From: a bacterium
GTDB taxonomy: Bacteria; Oederibacteriota; PGYV01; DSBP01
Assembly: GCA_011049465.1 (NCBI GenBank)
Contig: DSBP01000123.1
Coordinates: forward strand, 1 to 6,306
Length of the DNA stretch: 6,306 bases
Direction of reading: 5' to 3'
The position numbers were made by a program, and so were the translations under genes. The notes under the pieces were generated by a model. It was not told where the DNA came from and searched no databases. It worked only from the letters and a program-made list of their open reading frames with translations. This document shows, piece by piece, positions 1 to 5,391 of this stretch (its first letter is position 1; every line of letters starts with the position of its first letter).

Positions 1-233
1 CCACTGAACACGGTGGCGGCGGCTGTGTGGCTGTTGATGAGATTTTAAAGCACAAGCTTGCCCACGTCATCGCGGGAGGCATGGGAATGAACGCCCAGAA
101 TAAATTCGCTGCTGCAGGCGTGAAAGTATTCGGATACAGCGGAAAAGCAGGCGATGCCATAAATGACATGCTGAAAAACAAGATAGGCGGCCTTGAAAGC
201 TGCAAAGAACACGGGAATGGAGACTGTCATTAA
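1..233 (+). CDS. NifX/ORP-family (COG1433) cluster-binding protein, C-terminal part (5' partial)
   Basis: The open frame enters from the left edge (first whole codon at base 3) and ends at TAA 231-233, leaving 76 visible residues. The segment VIAGGMGMNAQNKFAAAGV followed by a KVFGYSG-type strand matches the second half of the dinitrogenase iron-molybdenum cofactor fold, where a GGMG turn precedes a helix and a G(I/V)xV strand. Members of this family (NifX, the NifB C-terminus, ORP) bind Mo- or Fe-containing clusters in the cytoplasm. Two features stand out: a HGGGGC loop just inside the window edge, and a C-terminal tail rich in Cys and His (C-K-E-H-G-N-G-D-C-H). Both are potential metal ligands. 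A GTG at 27 lies inside the fold, so it is not the true start. The stop abuts the ATG of the next gene, which is of the same family, so the two are probably co-translated. The exact cluster bound cannot be read from the sequence. Confidence 0.88.
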   Translation, partial: TEHGGGGCVAVDEILKHKLAHVIAGGMGMNAQNKFAAAGVKVFGYSGKAGDAINDMLKNKIGGLESCKEHGNGDCH

Positions 234-590
234 ATGAAAATTACAATAACATCGAAAGGGAAATGCCTGACCGACGACATGGACCCTCGCTTCGGGCGTT
301 GCGCCAAATTTATTGTCTATGAAACCGATTCGGGAGTTTTTGAGGTTTTTGAGAACGAAAGCGCGGCGATGCCGGGAGGGGCTGGTATTCAAGCGGTGCA
401 GTTTATGATATCAAAAGATGTAAAGGCCGTGAAATCCGGCAGTTTCGGGCCCAATGCCTATAATACTTTAATAGCTGCCGGAATTGACATGTATTCGGAT
501 ACGCAGGGAAAGGTTATTGAAGTTGTAAACAGGTTTAAAGACGGAAAACTTCAAAAGGTTTCAGAAGCAGGGACATCAAAAAAAGCATAA
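234..590 (+). CDS. NifX/ORP-family dinitrogenase iron-molybdenum cofactor-type protein
   Basis: This is a complete 118-residue single-domain protein, the usual length for stand-alone COG1433 members. It begins with the family's first strand (MKITITSKG). DPRFGRCAKFIVYE follows at residues 17-30, matching the typical fGRc..f.i segment, and GPNAYNTLIAAGIDMYS at about 72-88 matches the diagnostic GPxA...L..AGIxxY motif. Cysteines are at positions 11 and 23. The family includes NifX, which carries FeMo-cofactor precursors, and the Desulfovibrio orange protein, which holds a Mo-Cu sulfide cluster; the ligand here is unknown. The ATG immediately follows the stop of a related gene (TAAATG), which suggests translational coupling and possibly a heteromeric or duplicated pair. 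No nif structural genes are visible, so a nitrogenase role is unlikely. The tail (EAGTSKKA) looks disordered. Confidence 0.92.
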   Translation: MKITITSKGKCLTDDMDPRFGRCAKFIVYETDSGVFEVFENESAAMPGGAGIQAVQFMISKDVKAVKSGSFGPNAYNTLIAAGIDMYSDTQGKVIEVVNRFKDGKLQKVSEAGTSKKA

Positions 591-599
591 TAAATATTT

Positions 600-606
600 G
601 GAGGTG
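600..606 (+). promoter_or_regulatory. Shine-Dalgarno site fixing a GTG start
   Basis: GGAGGTG lies 4 bases before the GTG at 611. It is a strong ribosome binding site and supports GTG rather than a later ATG as the start of the ferritin-like gene. The family N-terminus (MPEF..PFSGL) begins exactly there. Confidence 0.75.
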
Positions 607-610
607 AATT

Positions 611-913
611 GTGCCGGAATTTAGCGCGCCGTTTTCAGGACTTGCAAATGACAGAAAACTTACTGACGCGGAGCTTGTGCGCGCAATGAGGTTTATGGTT
701 TCTGCTGAATATGAAGCCATACAGCTTTACATGCAGCTGGCTGAATCAACAACTAATAAACTGGCGCAGGAAGTGCTAAAAGACATAGCGGACGAGGAAC
801 GGGTGCATGCCGGGGAGTTTTTAAGGCTGCTAAAGGAACTGGCGCCTGACGAAGAAAAGTTTTATAAAGAAGGCGAAGAAGAAGTAGAGGAAGAAATAAA
901 GAAAAAAAAGTAA
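611..913 (+). CDS. Ferritin-like diiron protein of the encapsulated-ferritin (EncFtn) type
   Basis: The 100-residue protein has two predicted helices, at about 19-47 and 49-77. The first carries SAEYEAIQLY and the second DIADEERVHAGEF, the pattern of the short two-helix EncFtn-like ferritin family. Aligning by eye to the Rhodospirillum EncFtn ligands (E32, E62, H65) gives E33, E63 and H66, so the metal site appears complete. Known relatives form an annular decamer with ferroxidase activity and act on iron inside encapsulin shells. The N-terminus MPEFSAPFSGLANDRKLTD matches rubrerythrin-annotated homologues that I recall from anaerobes. The C-terminus is a highly charged E/K tail ending in four lysines. 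It shows no hydrophobic encapsulin-targeting peptide, and no encapsulin gene is in view. There is no rubredoxin CxxC module, so it is not a full rubrerythrin. A role in iron or oxidative-stress handling beside the cluster-binding proteins is plausible but inferred. Confidence 0.88.
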   Translation: MPEFSAPFSGLANDRKLTDAELVRAMRFMVSAEYEAIQLYMQLAESTTNKLAQEVLKDIADEERVHAGEFLRLLKELAPDEEKFYKEGEEEVEEEIKKKK

Positions 914-933
914 TTTAAGAGGAGATGATTGTT

Positions 934-1161
934 ATGCCTTTTGGAGACGGAACAGGGCCGCTTGGAAAAGGGCCGGGAACGGGACGCGGATTTGGAAAAA
1001 GAGCCGGGAACAAGAACGGCGGCGCTGGAATAGGCGCAGGACGTGGAATGGCGCGGGGCAGCGGAAAAGGAGCGGGCCGGGGAACAGGAAGAGGAGCAGG
1101 AAAAGCCGGAGGCGCGGGAAGGAGTACGGGTTCCGGGCGTGGAAGCGGAGCGGAACAGTAA
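934..1161 (+). CDS. Gly/Arg/Ala-rich small basic protein, DUF5320-like N-terminus
   Basis: The 75-residue protein contains 31 glycines (about 41%), 9 Ala, 8 Arg and 5 Lys against only two acidic residues, so it is strongly basic. It has no Cys, Trp or Tyr. The first 20 residues (MPFGDGTGPLGKGPGTGRGF) closely resemble the MPxGDxTGPxGxGPxTGRG start of DUF5320 proteins, which in my recollection are often found beside NifX-type genes in anaerobes. The rest is a degenerate G-x-G-x chain (residues about 25-72) and is probably disordered. I chose ATG 934 because GGAG at 921-924 sits 9 bases upstream and the DUF5320-like motif begins there. An in-frame ATG at 925 overlaps the end of that ribosome site and is unlikely. 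The function is unknown; RGG-like composition could mean nucleic-acid or polyphosphate binding, but nothing here proves it. A spurious ORF is improbable given the motif, ribosome site and operon position. Confidence 0.72.
   Translation: MPFGDGTGPLGKGPGTGRGFGKRAGNKNGGAGIGAGRGMARGSGKGAGRGTGRGAGKAGGAGRSTGSGRGSGAEQ
943..1150 (+). repeat. Degenerate Gly-codon low-complexity tract
   Basis: The coding strand here is dominated by GGN and GCN codons in an alternating G-x-G-x pattern and is strongly purine-rich. There is no exact tandem unit, but short blocks recur, for example GCCGGGAAC at 972-980 and again at 1003-1011. The tract lies wholly inside the Gly-rich gene. Confidence 0.6.
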
Positions 1162-1203
1162 ATAAAATGTGTGAAAATAACGCTGGCTTGTATAAAAAAT
1201 ATC

Positions 1204-1209
1204 AGGAGG
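1204..1209 (+). promoter_or_regulatory. speD: Shine-Dalgarno site supporting a TTG start for speD
   Basis: A perfect AGGAGG lies 11 bases upstream of the in-frame TTG at 1221. The spacing is slightly long. The alternative ATG at 1167 has no convincing ribosome site close upstream. The TTG start also gives the N-terminus normal for this family. Confidence 0.6.
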
Positions 1210-1220
1210 CGCGCTATAAA

Positions 1221-1631
1221 TTGAGAAGCCTTGGCAGGCATGTGCTTGTTGAGTTTTATGGATGCAAAAAAGAAAGAATTAATGAATTGAAATTTATAGA
1301 ATCCGTCATGTACGGCGCCGCGGAATACGCGGGTGCCACGGTTATAGACGGCGTTTTTCATAAATTCAACCCGCATGGAGTAAGCGGCGTTGTAGTAATA
1401 GCGGAATCCCACCTAGCGATACATACGTGGCTGGAATACGGATACGCGGCAGTGGACCTGTTTACATGCGGCGATGAGGCTGATCCCTGGGACGCGTTTT
1501 TTTACCTAAATAAGAAGCTTGAGGCCGAATCAAATACCACGATGGACTTAAAAAGAGGGCTGCTTGACGTCCCGAACCTGAAAAACAAGGTTGACTTCAA
1601 GGAAAAAGTTTTTACCGCGTCGGTAAAATAG
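1221..1631 (+). CDS. speD: S-adenosylmethionine decarboxylase proenzyme family protein (SpeD, class 1b)
   Basis: SpeD is a pyruvoyl enzyme that decarboxylates S-adenosylmethionine to supply the aminopropyl donor for spermidine. The proenzyme cleaves itself between Glu and Ser, and the Ser becomes the pyruvoyl group. Starting at TTG 1221 the protein has 136 residues and opens with (M)RSLGRHVLVEFYGC, the usual family N-terminus. FNPHGVSGVVVIAESHLAIHTW contains the ES cleavage site. With this start, Ser63, His68 and Cys83 (in LFTCGD) fall at exactly the positions known for the Thermotoga maritima enzyme, so autocatalysis should be intact. The usual TWPE is TWLE here (Leu71 for Pro). A longer form from ATG 1167 would add 18 residues not typical of the family. 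No spermidine synthase is in view; a methyltransferase follows. Some SpeD homologues have become arginine or ornithine decarboxylases, so substrate specificity remains open. Confidence 0.93.
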   Translation: MRSLGRHVLVEFYGCKKERINELKFIESVMYGAAEYAGATVIDGVFHKFNPHGVSGVVVIAESHLAIHTWLEYGYAAVDLFTCGDEADPWDAFFYLNKKLEAESNTTMDLKRGLLDVPNLKNKVDFKEKVFTASVK

Positions 1632-1645
1632 AAAAAGAGGAATTC

Positions 1646-2278
1646 ATGAACATACAGGAAAAGGCAATTACAAAGGACGAAATAGAGAAAAATAACAGGG
1701 TGTATCTAGCCAGGCAGGAAATGTATAAAACCTACGGCTATGACAATGAAAAAGAACGGGTATATATTATAAATGCGGCATGGCCTATAACCGGAAAAAT
1801 CCTTGAGGCAGGTACAGGCAAGGGATACCTGGCGTTGGAAATTGCTAAAAAGGGCTATGCTTTTACGACTTATGATGTTGACCCTGAAATGCAGCGCATT
1901 GCCGGGATGAACCTGGCATATTTTGGCGTAGATGGGGAAGTTGAATTTATAATAGAAGACAAGGAAAAATTAAGTTTTGCGGATAAAAGTTTTGACGTAA
2001 TATTCTGCGTAAATACGCTTCATCATATTGAAAATTCCGCAGCAGTGCTGGGCGAGTTTTTAAGGATTCTTTCGGACGGCGGCAAACTGGTCGTAAGCGA
2101 TTTTACGGATAAAACTTTCGGAATTATGGACAGGGTGCATGAAAGCGAGGGCGGAAAGCACGAGGTAATCGGCTGGAGCATGGATGAGCCCGCGGAATAT
2201 TTTAGGAACATGGGCTGCCGCATAAAGGAAATCAGCGATGATTACCAGCGTGTATTTGTAGTGGGAAAAGGCAAGTAA
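1646..2278 (+). CDS. Class I SAM-dependent methyltransferase (Methyltransf_11/25 type)
   Basis: The 210-residue protein has a Rossmann-type methyltransferase core. Motif I is ILEAGTGKGYLALEIA (about 52-67, ExGxGxG from Glu54), followed by the acidic turn YDVDPEM (76-82) that should hold the SAM ribose. SFDVIFCVNTLHHIEN (115-130) is motif IV with the LHH segment common in small-molecule methyltransferases, and LSDGGKLVVSDF (142-153) is the next strand. About 45 helical residues precede the core, and the C-terminal part may form the substrate lid. The start ATG follows AGAGG at 1636-1640 with a 5-base gap. The stop TAA abuts the GTG of the next gene, so the two are likely coupled. The acceptor substrate cannot be inferred. 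Its position after speD puts two SAM-using enzymes together, which hints at but does not show a shared pathway. Confidence 0.9.
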   Translation: MNIQEKAITKDEIEKNNRVYLARQEMYKTYGYDNEKERVYIINAAWPITGKILEAGTGKGYLALEIAKKGYAFTTYDVDPEMQRIAGMNLAYFGVDGEVEFIIEDKEKLSFADKSFDVIFCVNTLHHIENSAAVLGEFLRILSDGGKLVVSDFTDKTFGIMDRVHESEGGKHEVIGWSMDEPAEYFRNMGCRIKEISDDYQRVFVVGKGK

Positions 2279-3157
2279 GTGATAATTGCCATAGCGAGCG
2301 GAAAAGGCGGTACAGGAAAGACGACAATTGCAGTAAACCTGGCACTTTCCCTGGAGAATGTACAGCTTATTGATTGTGATGTTGAGGAACCGAACGCCCA
2401 TTTGTTCCTGAATCCAAAGATTACGGTTAAAGAGGAAGCGTATATACCCGTGCCGAGGGTTGATTTAAATTTGTGTGACTTTTGCGGTAAGTGCAGAGAA
2501 GCGTGCGTTTACGGTGCGATTGCTGTAATACCGCCAAACAATCAGGGTGAAAAAGGGCAGGTTTTGGTTTTTGACCATCTCTGCCACGGTTGCGGTGCCT
2601 GTACTATGCTGTGTCCGCAAAAAGCCATACGCGAGGAAAACCGCGTAATAGGAGTCATAGAAAAAGGCAGCGCCGGCAGTATTGATTTTGTTCACGGCAG
2701 GCTTAATATAGGCGAGGCAATGTCACCGCCTTTAATTAGGCAGGTTAAAAAGGACATTGACAGTTCGAGGACCGTAATTATAGACGCGCCGCCAGGCACA
2801 GCTTGTCCTGTAATAGCCGCAATAAAAGATAGTGATTACGCTCTTCTTGTAACAGAGCCAACGCCTTTTGGGTTGAACGATTTAAAACTGGCTGTAGAAA
2901 CAGCACGTGCTATAAAGGTACCGTTTGGAGTGATAATAAACCGTTCAGATAATAACGACGGCATAATAGAAGAATACTGTAAAAAAGAAGGTATTGAAAT
3001 TAAAATAAAAATACCTTTCATGAGGCAAATTGCTGAAATATATTCCCGCGGCGGTCTGTTTGTTGAGGAGTTGCCAGAATACAGAGAGAGGTTTTCTGAA
3101 GTTATAAAAAAAATCATTTGTAATTTTGCTAAAAAAACGCTAAACAGGCGTAAATAA
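2279..3157 (+). CDS. MinD-superfamily P-loop ATPase with inserted two-cluster ferredoxin domain (COG1149), copy 1
   Basis: This 292-residue cytoplasmic ATPase opens with a deviant Walker A, ASGKGGTGKTT (6-16), with the MinD signature lysine at 9. DCDVEEPNAH (32-41) is the usual switch region. An inserted ferredoxin domain at about 60-120 carries two 4Fe-4S motifs: C66-x2-C69-x2-C72-x3-C76, then C102-x2-C105-x2-C108-x3-C112-P. The first cluster lacks the common Pro after its last Cys. IIDAPPGTACPV (167-178) is the Walker B region. The last third contains VTEPT, the family-typical EYCKKEG (232-238) and a basic tail. GTG 2279 directly follows the upstream stop, with AAGG at 2268-2271 as a modest ribosome site. 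Relatives sit with COG1433 proteins in the Desulfovibrio ORP complex; ATP-driven electron or cluster transfer is inferred. It pairs with the copy at 4520-5380. Confidence 0.93.
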   Translation: MIIAIASGKGGTGKTTIAVNLALSLENVQLIDCDVEEPNAHLFLNPKITVKEEAYIPVPRVDLNLCDFCGKCREACVYGAIAVIPPNNQGEKGQVLVFDHLCHGCGACTMLCPQKAIREENRVIGVIEKGSAGSIDFVHGRLNIGEAMSPPLIRQVKKDIDSSRTVIIDAPPGTACPVIAAIKDSDYALLVTEPTPFGLNDLKLAVETARAIKVPFGVIINRSDNNDGIIEEYCKKEGIEIKIKIPFMRQIAEIYSRGGLFVEELPEYRERFSEVIKKIICNFAKKTLNRRK

Positions 3158-3171
3158 ACCAGGAGGTTTTT

Positions 3172-4518
3172 ATGTTGGAAAAATTTGATGTATTGATTGT
3201 CGGTGGCGGGCCCGCGGGTATTATTACGGCAATAACAGCAAGGAAGTATTATAAGGACAAGAAAATTGCGGTTTTAAGAAGCGTGGAAAAAGGCGCGATA
3301 CCGTGCGGCATACCGTACATGATAAGTAGCCTGAAAAATCCTGATGATAACACCATGCCTTTGGCATCGCTCGCCGCGAACAATGTCACGGCGCTTGTGG
3401 AAAAAGTTATTACGATAGACAGGAAGTCAAAGACAGTAAAGACGGAAAAAGGCGCGGAATATGGCTATGATAAGCTTGTGCTGGCCACAGGTTCAAACCC
3501 GATAATACCGCCTGTAAAAGGCGCGGATTTAAAGGGCGTGTACCCGGCGTATAAGGATATGGAATACCTGAAGAAAGCCGTTCTGGAAATCAAGGCTGCG
3601 GGAAGCGTGGTTGTTCTTGGAGGCGGTTTTATAGGCGTGGAATTTGCCGACGAACTTTCGCGTGTTGCCGGGGTTAAAACCACGCTTGTGGAAATGCTGC
3701 CGCAGATACTGACGAATTCCTTTGACCCGGAATTTTCAAAGATGGCGAGCGATAAACTGTCTGCCGCGGGCGTCACTGTGATAATGGGCATAAAAGTTGA
3801 GGAAATATCAGGGAACGGGAAAGCGGAAAAAGTAAAACTCTCGGACGGACGCGTGATTGACGCGGGAGCCGTGATTCTCGGTATCGGCGCTGTGCCTGAA
3901 GTGGCTGCGGCAAAGGAAGCCGGGCTTGATGTGGTTGAGCGCAGGGGAATATGCGTGGACGAGTATATGAGGACAAAGGACCTTGACATATTTGCGGTAG
4001 GCGACTGCGCCTGTAAAAAAGATTTTTATACGCGCAGGGATACTCCGGTCATGCTGGCCTCAACCGCAACCGCTGAAGCAAGAATAGCGGGAGCCAACCT
4101 TTTCAGCCTGAAAGTAATAAGGGAAAACAAGGGCACAATCGCCATATATTCAACATACATTAACGGTTTGGTCCTTGGTTCTGCAGGGCTTACGGAAACA
4201 ACAGCAAAAAAAGAGGGGTTTGAGATAATTACGAGCACGGCAGCCGGTAAAGACAGGCATCCGGGAACGCTCCCGGGCGGGAGCGATGTGACCGTAAAGC
4301 TGGTTTTTTCGAAACAGGCCGGAATTATTCTGGGAGGCCAGGTTTCAGGCGGCCAGAGCGCAGGCGAACTTATCAACCTCATCGGTGTTGCCATCCAGAA
4401 AAGGATGTCCGTGTCAGAGCTTGAGACTTTGCAGATGGCGACTCAGCCCTACCTGACAAGTGCGCCTACTGTTTACCCGCTTGTGGTGGCTGCCCAGAAC
4501 GCTTCGAATAAATTCTAG
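3172..4518 (+). CDS. FAD/NAD(P)-dependent disulfide-reductase family flavoprotein (CoA-disulfide reductase/NADH oxidase-like)
   Basis: The 448-residue protein has the full pyridine nucleotide-disulfide oxidoreductase layout. The FAD-binding GGGPAG is at 11-16, and a single redox cysteine, Cys45, lies in PCGIPY, the hallmark of CoA-disulfide reductase, NADH oxidase and peroxidase enzymes. LATGSNP follows at 104-110 and the NAD(P)-binding GGGFIG at 150-155. DIFAVGDCA (272-280) is the second FAD motif. A C-terminal dimerisation domain (about 322-448) ends in the typical TQPYLTSAPTVYPLV segment. No rhodanese domain is fused. A strong AGGAGG at 3161-3166 lies 5 bases before the ATG. The gene sits between two ferredoxin-insert ATPases, so it may feed or drain electrons from them, which is inference. 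Whether the substrate is CoA disulfide, polysulfide, oxygen or a protein partner cannot be told from sequence. Confidence 0.92.
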   Translation: MLEKFDVLIVGGGPAGIITAITARKYYKDKKIAVLRSVEKGAIPCGIPYMISSLKNPDDNTMPLASLAANNVTALVEKVITIDRKSKTVKTEKGAEYGYDKLVLATGSNPIIPPVKGADLKGVYPAYKDMEYLKKAVLEIKAAGSVVVLGGGFIGVEFADELSRVAGVKTTLVEMLPQILTNSFDPEFSKMASDKLSAAGVTVIMGIKVEEISGNGKAEKVKLSDGRVIDAGAVILGIGAVPEVAAAKEAGLDVVERRGICVDEYMRTKDLDIFAVGDCACKKDFYTRRDTPVMLASTATAEARIAGANLFSLKVIRENKGTIAIYSTYINGLVLGSAGLTETTAKKEGFEIITSTAAGKDRHPGTLPGGSDVTVKLVFSKQAGIILGGQVSGGQSAGELINLIGVAIQKRMSVSELETLQMATQPYLTSAPTVYPLVVAAQNASNKF

Positions 4519-4519
4519 T

Positions 4520-5380
4520 ATGAAACAGATAGCCGTAATAAGCGGCAAGGGCGGTACGGGCAAGACAATGATATCGGCGTCTTTCGCCGCAATTGCGGGA
4601 AAATGCGTTATTGCGGACTGTGATGTTGACGCGGCGAACATGCATCTGATGCTACACCCAGAAATAAAGGAAACACATGTGTTTAAGTCCGGCCAGAAAG
4701 GCGTGATAGATAAAGATAAGTGTATTGAATGCGGCAAGTGCATTACGGCCTGCAGGTTTGACGCGATTGGTAGGGATTATATTGTGGATGTGTTATCTTG
4801 CGATGGCTGTGTGTTATGCAGCCGCATATGCCCGGCTGGCGCGATAGAAATGAAAGAAAGCACCGCGGGCGAGTGGTTTTTGTCGGATACAAAATATGGG
4901 CCTTTTGCGCACGCAAGGCTGGGTATTGCAGAGGATAACTCGGGCAAGCTTGTGGCAAAAGTGCGCCAGGCTGCGGAAGTTATGGCCGGGAAAACATCAG
5001 GCGCGGTTACCATAATAGACGGGCCGCCCGGTACAGGCTGCCCTGTAATGGCTTCAATTACAGGAGTGGATTTTGCTGTCATTGTGACGGAGCCCACTGT
5101 TTCAGGGATACATGACTTAAAAAGGGCAGCTGATGTTGTCGCGCATTTCAGGATAAAAACGGGTGTAATTGTCAACAAGTATGACATAAACGAAGAAAAG
5201 TCGGCGGAGATAGCGGAATATTGCAAAAAAGAAAATGTTTTTCTGTTGGGAAAAGTTCCTTTCTCAAGAATGGTGGTTGATGCTGTTAATGCCGGTATTC
5301 CGCCTGTTTTATGGAACGATGAAAAAGTAAAAAATGCGCTGAGTGAAGCGTGGAAGAACGTAAAAAATATCATTAAATAA
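4520..5380 (+). CDS. MinD-superfamily P-loop ATPase with inserted two-cluster ferredoxin domain (COG1149), copy 2
   Basis: This 286-residue paralogue of the ATPase at 2279-3157 has the same order of parts. ISGKGGTGKTM (7-17) is the deviant Walker A with Lys10, and DCDVDAANMH (33-42) the switch. Two 4Fe-4S motifs follow: C68-x2-C71-x2-C74-x3-C78 and C94-x2-C97-x2-C100-x3-C104-P. IIDGPPGTGCPV is at 165-176, VTEPTVSGIHDL at 189-200 and EYCKKE at 233-238. ATG 4520 is chosen because family homology begins there; a longer frame from 4460 overlaps the flavoprotein and adds unrelated residues. Only one base separates it from the upstream TAG and no good ribosome site is visible, so translation probably depends on coupling to the flavoprotein gene. 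Paired COG1149 ATPases commonly occur side by side; here a flavoprotein separates them. A heterodimer of the two copies is plausible but inferred. Confidence 0.93.
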   Translation: MKQIAVISGKGGTGKTMISASFAAIAGKCVIADCDVDAANMHLMLHPEIKETHVFKSGQKGVIDKDKCIECGKCITACRFDAIGRDYIVDVLSCDGCVLCSRICPAGAIEMKESTAGEWFLSDTKYGPFAHARLGIAEDNSGKLVAKVRQAAEVMAGKTSGAVTIIDGPPGTGCPVMASITGVDFAVIVTEPTVSGIHDLKRAADVVAHFRIKTGVIVNKYDINEEKSAEIAEYCKKENVFLLGKVPFSRMVVDAVNAGIPPVLWNDEKVKNALSEAWKNVKNIIK

Positions 5381-5391
5381 AAGGATTTTTT

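Noticed and set aside
234..590. Reading the COG1433 genes as part of a nitrogenase (nif) cluster
   Set aside because: No nifH, nifD, nifK, nifE, nifN or nifB is visible; the family is widespread in anaerobes without nitrogen fixation.
902..910. A8G run at the end of the ferritin-like gene, a possible slippery site for frameshifting
   Set aside because: A -1 shift would add only two codons before a new stop, so no functional extension results.
1191..1202. TATAAAAAATAT resembling a -10 box upstream of speD
   Set aside because: No reasonable -35 element lies 16-18 bases upstream, and the AT-rich stretch is expected between genes.
915..1412. Long antisense reading frame (165 codons) across the Gly-rich gene and speD, Pro-rich
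   Set aside because: It mirrors the Gly/Ala codons of the sense gene, spans two real genes, and shows no recognisable domain.
2340..2345. TGGCAC as half of a sigma-54 promoter, considered because Desulfovibrio orp operons use sigma-54
   Set aside because: The matching TTGC element is absent at the right spacing and the site is within the ATPase coding region.
3465..3989. Long antisense frame inside the flavoprotein gene
   Set aside because: The sense strand encodes a full family-length flavoprotein; the reverse frame is low-complexity Ser/Thr/Pro and fits codon-bias shadowing.
4269..4284. Perfect 6-bp inverted repeat GCTCCC-GGGC-GGGAGC, possible terminator
   Set aside because: It is inside the flavoprotein coding region (residues about 366-371) and no T run follows.
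4460..4519. Upstream extension of ATPase copy 2
   Set aside because: The extra 20 residues overlap the end of the flavoprotein gene and precede the start of family homology at ATG 4520.
4777..5373. Antisense frame of 198 codons inside ATPase copy 2
   Set aside because: It lies wholly opposite conserved ATPase motifs and has no domain or ribosome site of its own that I can support.
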